From JAYOEY01 sp038116945 (GTDB lineage Bacteria; Pseudomonadota; Alphaproteobacteria; MPNO01; UBA2964): a stretch of DNA of 64,000 nt. The notes under the pieces were generated by a model. The model was not told where the DNA came from, did not search any database, and saw only the letters and a list, made by a program, of their open reading frames with translations. Shown here piece after piece: positions 59,475 to 64,000 of the stretch (position 1 is its first letter; each line of letters opens with the position of its first letter). Location: assembly GCA_038116945.1 (NCBI GenBank), contig JAYOEY010000001.1:124001-188000 (forward strand), written 5' to 3'. Made by a program: the position numbers and the translations under genes.

Positions 59475-59861
59475 ATGTCGCCCGCCGTTCAGTCTCTCGA
59501 CCATCTCGTGCTGACCGTTTCGGATATCGAGACGACCTGCCGCTTTTACGAAACCATACTTGGCATGACTCGGGTCGCTTTCGGGCGGGGCAGGGTAGCG
59601 CTCTCGTTCGGCGATCAGAAAATCAATCTGCACGACGCCGAAACGGCCGCCGATCCCAAGGCGACAACGCCGACGCCGGGTTCAGCCGATCTGTGTTTTC
59701 TGACCGTTACGCCGATCGCCGAATTTCACGACCATCTGCGGAAATGCGGCGTGGCGGTAGAGATGGGGCCGGTCGAGCGCAACGGCGCCGTCGGGCCGAT
59801 CCTGTCGGTCTATTTTCGGGATCCGGACGGCAATCTGATCGAGGTTGCGAACCAGCTTTAG
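59475..59861 (+). CDS. VOC family (glyoxalase/dioxygenase-like) protein
   Basis: A 128-residue protein with the VOC fold: SLDHLVLTVSDIETTCRFYE at the start, VALSFGDQKINLH in the middle and ILSVYFRDPDGNLIEVANQL at the end. The metal-ligand residues H (in LDHLVL) and E (in NLIEV) are present. Similar to biphenyl-2,3-diol / glyoxalase-type small enzymes. It follows the MFS gene by seven bases; overlaps the convergent ArsC-like gene by four. Confidence 0.85.
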   Translation: MSPAVQSLDHLVLTVSDIETTCRFYETILGMTRVAFGRGRVALSFGDQKINLHDAETAADPKATTPTPGSADLCFLTVTPIAEFHDHLRKCGVAVEMGPVERNGAVGPILSVYFRDPDGNLIEVANQL

Positions 59862-60208
59862 GATGCGTCCCGGATCCTTGCCTGCACGTCGCTGGTGAAG
59901 CCGACGGCGCGCGATGCGCCGAGATCGAACACGGGGCGCTTGATCAGGGCAGGGTTGTCCGTCATCAGCTTTGCCGCTGATTTTTCATCGACAGAGTCCC
60001 GGTCGTCTTCCGGCAGCTTGCGCCATGTGGTGCCGCGCCGGTTCAGCAGTGTTTCCCATCCGACCTCCTGGACCCAGCCGGATACTGTTTTTTCGTCAAG
60101 CCCGTCCGCGCGGAAATCGTGGAACCGGTGATCGATCCCTTCATCCTTGAGCCACTTGAGCGCCTTGCGGCAAGTGTCGCAGTTCTTGATGCCGTATATC
60201 GTAATCAT
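59858..60208 (-). CDS. ArsC/Spx family reductase (YffB-like)
   Basis: A 116-residue thioredoxin-fold protein with the CxxC motif MITIYGIKNCDTCRKALKWL and NPALIKRPVFDLGASRAVGF, typical of YffB/Spx rather than of arsenate reductases proper. Possibly a glutathione-dependent thiol reductase. The VOC gene ends within it by four bases. Confidence 0.85.
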   Translation of the reverse strand: MITIYGIKNCDTCRKALKWLKDEGIDHRFHDFRADGLDEKTVSGWVQEVGWETLLNRRGTTWRKLPEDDRDSVDEKSAAKLMTDNPALIKRPVFDLGASRAVGFTSDVQARIRDAS

Positions 60209-60222
60209 GTTCCTTTTCCCGC

Positions 60223-60645
60223 TCAGAGCCCGAGCCGCCGGTACTCGATGACCGGACAGCGATCCATGACGACCGTCAGCCCGGCCGCCTCGGCTCTGGC
60301 TGCCGCTTCTTCATCAACGATGTCGAGCTGCATCCAGACGGTTCCGGCGCCGATCCTGATGGCATGGTCCGTGACCTCTCCCGCCTCGCTCGACCGGCGG
60401 AAGATGTCGACCATGTCGACCCGTTCGGGCAGGTCGTCGAGCGAGGCCAGAACGGTTTCGCCGTTGATCGTATCGCCCGCCACCATCGGGTTGACGGGGT
60501 AGACCTTGTGACCGCGCGACTGCAAAAACCGCATCACGCGGTACGAGGCGCGTTCGGGCCGGGGGCTCGCGCCGACCAGCGCGATGGTCCTGCATTCCTT
60601 CAGAACTCTCTCGATAAGCTCGTCCGGGTAGTCGATTGCCATCAT
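60223..60645 (-). CDS. CoA-binding domain protein (YccU-like)
   Basis: A 140-residue protein with the CoA_binding_2 pattern: RTIALVGASPRPERASYRVM, GHKVYPVNP, VDMVDIFRRSSEAGEV and IGAGTVWMQLDIVDEEAAAR. The frame on the minus strand is open far upstream, but that part is a shadow of the neighbouring oxygenase. ATG 60645 overlaps the oxygenase stop by four bases. Function unknown. Confidence 0.88.
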   Translation of the reverse strand: MMAIDYPDELIERVLKECRTIALVGASPRPERASYRVMRFLQSRGHKVYPVNPMVAGDTINGETVLASLDDLPERVDMVDIFRRSSEAGEVTDHAIRIGAGTVWMQLDIVDEEAAARAEAAGLTVVMDRCPVIEYRRLGL

Positions 60646-61670
60646 GCCGATTCGCGGCCCGCATCTGCGTCGGATACGTCTGCGGTCAGCCGTGCATGGG
60701 CGGCTTTCATGACTTTGCCCAGATAATGATCGGCGAAAGTGACCGGTGGATATTTCGGGCCGTCGGCGCCCGCGCAACTCGGGACGCATTCGATCAGGGC
60801 GTCGTGATTGGGGCTGAAGAAATAAACCAGCGATATGCGGTCGACGCCCGCGTCGGGCGGGTTGCCCACGCGATGCAGGGTGGAGGCCCATTGATCGTTG
60901 GTCCAGCGCGACAGCGCGTCGCCGATATTGCAGACGATGCCGCCGGGCGGACATTCGACGTCGATCCAGTCGCCGGAACGCGCCAGTACCTGCGTGCCTC
61001 CCGGCACCGCGTCGCCGCGGAGGAAGGTGATCATGCCGTAATCGGTATGTTCCCCGGCGCGAAGCTGCCCGTCGGCCGGCGTTGCCTGGGTCTGCGCCGG
61101 ATACAAGACCATTCGGGCGACGCTCGACTGGTGATCGAACTTGTCCTCGAAATAGGTGCGGTCGAGCTCGAGGGCGCTGGCGACGATATCCAGCATGCGC
61201 TCGCCGAGGGCGCGCATCTCGGCATCGTAGGCCAGCATGGTTTCGCGAAAACCTGCGGGCCGATCGGGCCAGCGGTTGGGGGCCAGCATGGCTGTCCGTG
61301 CATCTCCGGGTATCCACTCCTCGCCGGTGAATTCTTCGGGACCGAAAGCAAATGCTTCCTGCAGGTCGGGTGGGGCTTCCTTGCCGAGTGAGTAGGCGAG
61401 CGACCGATCCATGAACCGGTTATAGCCGCGGCTGACCTTTTGCGGCGGTCGCTCGACCTTGAGCTTCTGGGCAAGAGGTTCCGCGAAGAAAGCCTCGGCC
61501 ATGGCGCGCGTCCTGGCCAGGGTATCCTCGTTGACGCCGTGGCCTGTGATCGAGAAGAAACCGGTATCGCGACACGCGGTGTCGATCTGTCGGGCGACGG
61601 TTTTCCTGTCGGTTTCGGTCCCTGTGTAGAACTGGGCGATATCGATGACCGGTATTTCTTTTGACGCCAT
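60642..61670 (-). CDS. isopenicillin N synthase-family 2OG-Fe(II) oxygenase
   Basis: A 342-residue protein with the DIOX_N domain (IPVIDIAQFYTGTETDRKTV, DTGFFSITGHGV) and the 2OG-FeII_Oxy core: GEHTDYGMITFL gives H and D, WASTLHRVGNPP the second His, and DRISLVYFF the R-x-S for 2-oxoglutarate. Similar to plant-like and bacterial ethylene-forming or gibberellin-type oxidases. Substrate unknown. ATG 61670 is chosen because the longer frame enters an intergenic region. Confidence 0.88.
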   Translation of the reverse strand: MASKEIPVIDIAQFYTGTETDRKTVARQIDTACRDTGFFSITGHGVNEDTLARTRAMAEAFFAEPLAQKLKVERPPQKVSRGYNRFMDRSLAYSLGKEAPPDLQEAFAFGPEEFTGEEWIPGDARTAMLAPNRWPDRPAGFRETMLAYDAEMRALGERMLDIVASALELDRTYFEDKFDHQSSVARMVLYPAQTQATPADGQLRAGEHTDYGMITFLRGDAVPGGTQVLARSGDWIDVECPPGGIVCNIGDALSRWTNDQWASTLHRVGNPPDAGVDRISLVYFFSPNHDALIECVPSCAGADGPKYPPVTFADHYLGKVMKAAHARLTADVSDADAGRESA

Positions 61671-61802
61671 TTTTTCGTCCCTGATTGATTGGAAAGGAGG
61701 GTACGGTTTTCCCGTTGTTTGGGCAATATGGGGCCAGCAGGCCGGCAAAGGGGTATTATATTACCGCATTTCTAAGTCATTGTTTCGTAGCTGATTTTCA
61801 TG

Positions 61803-61830
61803 TTGACATCGGGATTTCCGATGGCATACT
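61803..61830 (+). promoter_or_regulatory. promoter of the rplM-rpsI operon
   Basis: TTGACA (61803-61808), a 16-base spacer and CATACT (61825-61830, four of six). It lies 62 bases before the rplM start and is well placed. Confidence 0.6.
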
Positions 61831-61892
61831 CCGCCGACTTCGCCGCCCGGGACAGGCCCGGCATGGCGTAATTCAGAATACGGACGAGGGAT

Positions 61893-62357
61893 ATGAATAC
61901 CTACTCCGCGCGGCCGAAAGAGGTCGATGCAAAATGGTACGTGATCGACGCCGAAGGCCTCGTTCTCGGCCGTCTCGCCACGATCGTGGCGAAGATGCTT
62001 CGTGGCAAGCATAAACCCACCTTCACGCCCCATATCGATTGCGGCGACAACATCATCGTTGTGAATTGCGAAAAGGTTCAACTTACCGGTCGCAAGAGAA
62101 CCGACAAGGTGTACTACCGCCATACCGGCTACCCGGGCGGCATCAAGAGCCGGATCGCCGGCGAAGTGCTGGAATCGGCCCATCCGGAACGGGTGATCGA
62201 GAAGGCCGTGGAGCGCATGCTGCCGAAGGGACCCTTGGGCAGGAAGCAGTTCCGGAAGCTGAAGATCTACTCCGGCCCGGAACACCCGCATGAGGCCCAG
62301 TCGCCTGAGGTTCTCGACCTCGCGTCCATGAATTCCAAGAATGCAAGGAGCGCCTGA
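61893..62357 (+). CDS. rplM: 50S ribosomal protein L13
   Basis: A 154-residue protein: KWYVIDAEGLVLGRLATIVA, GDNIIVVNCEKVQLTGRK, KVYYRHTGYPGGIKS and RMLPKGPLGRKQFRKLKIYS are the L13 signatures. Complete. Two bases before rpsI. Confidence 0.97.
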   Translation: MNTYSARPKEVDAKWYVIDAEGLVLGRLATIVAKMLRGKHKPTFTPHIDCGDNIIVVNCEKVQLTGRKRTDKVYYRHTGYPGGIKSRIAGEVLESAHPERVIEKAVERMLPKGPLGRKQFRKLKIYSGPEHPHEAQSPEVLDLASMNSKNARSA

Positions 62358-62359
62358 AC

Positions 62360-62863
62360 ATGGCTGAAGTACCCGGCGCAACGCTGGCAGATGTAATGCC
62401 CGACGCAGCCGCCGACGCGGCGGTTCCGCCCACCGAAGTCGAGACCGCACCGGTCTACGAAAAGAAAGTCGACGAATTCGGCCGTTCCTATGCGACCGGC
62501 AAGCGCAAGGATGCGGTTGCCCGGGTGTGGGTGAAGCCGGGAACCGGTCAGATTCAGGTCAATGGCCGGGCCGGAGACGTATATTTCGCGCGTCCGACGC
62601 TGCAGATGATCATTCGCCAGCCGTTCGACGTGATCGAGCGGAAATCGGAATACGATGTCGTCTGCACGGTGAAGGGCGGCGGGCTCTCGGGACAGGCGGG
62701 CGCGGTTCGTCACGGGATTTCGAAGGCGCTGACCCTTCAGGATCCCGACCTGCGAAGCATTTTGAAGAAGGGCGGTTTCCTGACGCGGGACTCGCGAACG
62801 GTCGAACGGAAGAAGTACGGCAAGCCCAAGGCGCGACGTTCCTTCCAGTTCTCCAAACGTTAG
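62360..62863 (+). CDS. rpsI: 30S ribosomal protein S9
   Basis: A 167-residue protein with a 40-residue Ala/Glu-rich extension then YATGKRKDAVARVWVKPGTG, RPTLQMIIRQPFDVI, GGGLSGQAGAVRHGISKAL and RKKYGKPKARRSFQFSKR. This long form is common in alphaproteobacteria. Followed by a terminator. Confidence 0.97.
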   Translation: MAEVPGATLADVMPDAAADAAVPPTEVETAPVYEKKVDEFGRSYATGKRKDAVARVWVKPGTGQIQVNGRAGDVYFARPTLQMIIRQPFDVIERKSEYDVVCTVKGGGLSGQAGAVRHGISKALTLQDPDLRSILKKGGFLTRDSRTVERKKYGKPKARRSFQFSKR

Positions 62864-62885
62864 GGATTGCCGACACAGGCATGTG

Positions 62886-62915
62886 AAAAGGGCGTCCCGC
62901 GGGGCGCCCTTTTTG
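62886..62915 (+). terminator. intrinsic terminator after rpsI
   Basis: AAAGGGCG pairs with CGCCCTTT around a GC-rich loop, followed by TTTTT. It lies about 23 bases after the rpsI stop, before argC. Confidence 0.85.
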
Positions 62916-62960
62916 TTCGGGCCGCCGCCGGGCGAAAGATGGAATACAGAGGGTTGAACA

Positions 62961-63911
62961 ATGGCCCATGCAGTTTTTATCGATGGCGAAGAGGGGACGA
63001 CGGGGCTTCAGATTCGCGAACGGCTCGAAGGTCGTCCGGAACTGGAACTCATTCATCTGACGGACGAGAAGCGCAAGGACATTGCGGCGCGACGGGAAGC
63101 CCTGAATGCTGCCGAGATAGCCATCCTGTGTCTTCCCGACGATGCCGCGCGCGAAGCCGTTGCCCTGATCGACAACCCGGCCACCCGGGTCATCGACGCC
63201 TCGACGGCGCACCGGGTATCGGATGGCTGGGTCTACGGCTTTCCCGAAATGGTCAGGGAACATTCGGCCGCCGTTGCGTCAGCCTCCAGGGTGACGAATC
63301 CCGGCTGTTATCCGACCGGGGCGATCGGGCTTTTGCGTCCGCTGGTCTCGGAGGGGATCGTGCCTGCCGGTCATCCGATCGTCGTCAACGCGGTTTCGGG
63401 ATATTCGGGCGGCGGAAAATCGCTGATCGCGAAAATGGAGAACCCCGATGCGGAAGGGGGGATCGGCAGCGCGTATTTCGTTTACGGGCTTGGGCTGGAA
63501 CACAAGCACGTTCCGGAGATGGCGCTGCATGCGGGGCTCGATCATCGACCGTTTTTCGTGCCGAGCGTGGGACGTTTCCGTCAGGGCATGATCGTGGAAG
63601 TGCCGCTTGAACTCAGGTCCTTGCCCGGTAACCCGTCGATCGCGACCATCCGGACGGTTCTTGAGACATGGTACGAAGGATGCCGCTTCGTTACGGTGGC
63701 AAATGAAGCGGACACCGCGGCCAGGGTCGGGTTGCTGGATCCGGAGGAACTCAACGACACGAATCATCTGCGTCTGTTTGTGTTCGGCAACGGTCGGCGC
63801 GGGCAGGTTCTGCTGGCGGCGCAACTCGACAATCTGGGCAAGGGCGCGTCGGGACAGGCGGTGCAGAATCTGAACATTATGCTCGGGCTCGATGAGGCGG
63901 CGGGGCTGTAG
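62961..63911 (+). CDS. argC: N-acetyl-gamma-glutamyl-phosphate reductase
   Basis: A 316-residue protein of the shorter (type 2) AGPR group: VFIDGEEGTTGLQIRERLEG at the start, active-site Cys in VTNPGCYPTGAIGLLRPL near residue 117, and NAVSGYSGGGKSLIAKM. It catalyses the third step of arginine synthesis. The start is ATG 62961. No further gene is seen after it to 64000. Confidence 0.93.
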   Translation: MAHAVFIDGEEGTTGLQIRERLEGRPELELIHLTDEKRKDIAARREALNAAEIAILCLPDDAAREAVALIDNPATRVIDASTAHRVSDGWVYGFPEMVREHSAAVASASRVTNPGCYPTGAIGLLRPLVSEGIVPAGHPIVVNAVSGYSGGGKSLIAKMENPDAEGGIGSAYFVYGLGLEHKHVPEMALHAGLDHRPFFVPSVGRFRQGMIVEVPLELRSLPGNPSIATIRTVLETWYEGCRFVTVANEADTAARVGLLDPEELNDTNHLRLFVFGNGRRGQVLLAAQLDNLGKGASGQAVQNLNIMLGLDEAAGL

Positions 63912-64000
63912 AAACCAGACGGGAAAACGCATCCGGCCGCCGTTGGTCAGGCTGGTTGAATGTTTAACGGTCGATCCCGTATCATCCGGTCGCCTTTGAA

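Noticed and set aside
59858..60208. arsenate reductase
   Set aside because: The sequence fits the YffB/Spx-like subgroup and no ars genes are nearby.

Overview
The window comes from a GC-rich alphaproteobacterium, most likely of the Rhodospirillales or a neighbouring order. Markers for this are a MucR/Ros regulator, an LdtR-type MarR protein, a short RpoH sigma factor, the aerobic cobaltochelatase pair CobS-CobT, a Cbp3-type cytochrome bc1 chaperone, and the conserved gene orders rpiB-glyA-nrdR-ribD-ribE-ribBX-ribH-nusB-thiL and bamE / bc1 chaperone-yceD-rpmF-plsX-fabH-ihfA-merR-tRNA-Pro. It reads as chromosome; I see no phage, insertion sequence, CRISPR array or rRNA.

Layout. 1-15.4 kb is an envelope and exopolysaccharide island: a glycosyltransferase cut by the left edge, a flippase, three methyltransferases, a PEP-CTERM protein with a near-perfect sigma-54 promoter, a peptidoglycan-binding lipoprotein, a proline-rich exported protein, an outer-membrane beta-barrel, a Wza-type export protein, a Wzc-type tyrosine kinase, an unknown membrane-anchored protein and an O-antigen ligase. 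15.4-20 kb holds a degenerate thermonuclease, a TauE/SafE permease and cobS-cobT. 20-26 kb is a catabolic-looking operon on the minus strand (two cupins, an ornithine cyclodeaminase-family protein, an MFS carrier) headed by two LacI paralogues. 26-31.2 kb has an MlaC/HpnM-like protein, a three-subunit molybdenum hydroxylase and an LdtR-like regulator. 31.2-33 kb has rpoH divergent from a cysteine-cluster MarR gene, with two tandem palindromes between them. 33-38.5 kb is a complete branched-chain amino acid-type ABC transporter (livHMGF, a DUF6867-like membrane protein, livK).

38.5-64 kb is mostly housekeeping: mucR, the riboflavin/one-carbon operon, a FliL-like protein, a proton-pumping pyrophosphatase, bamE, the lipid-synthesis operon, tRNA-Pro(GGG), aspartate dehydrogenase, two 2-oxoglutarate-type oxygenases, two MFS carriers, cutA, other small enzymes, rplM-rpsI and argC.

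The most interesting signals are the regulatory DNA rather than single genes: the sigma-54 promoter with upstream inverted repeats before the PEP-CTERM gene (exosortase itself is not in the window), the rpoH/marR operator pair, the cupin operon whose promoter -10 box is overlapped by a palindrome, and the cobST leader. Several enzymes have lost catalytic residues (RibBX C-terminal domain, the thermonuclease-like protein). All function calls are from reading the sequence; no database search was possible.
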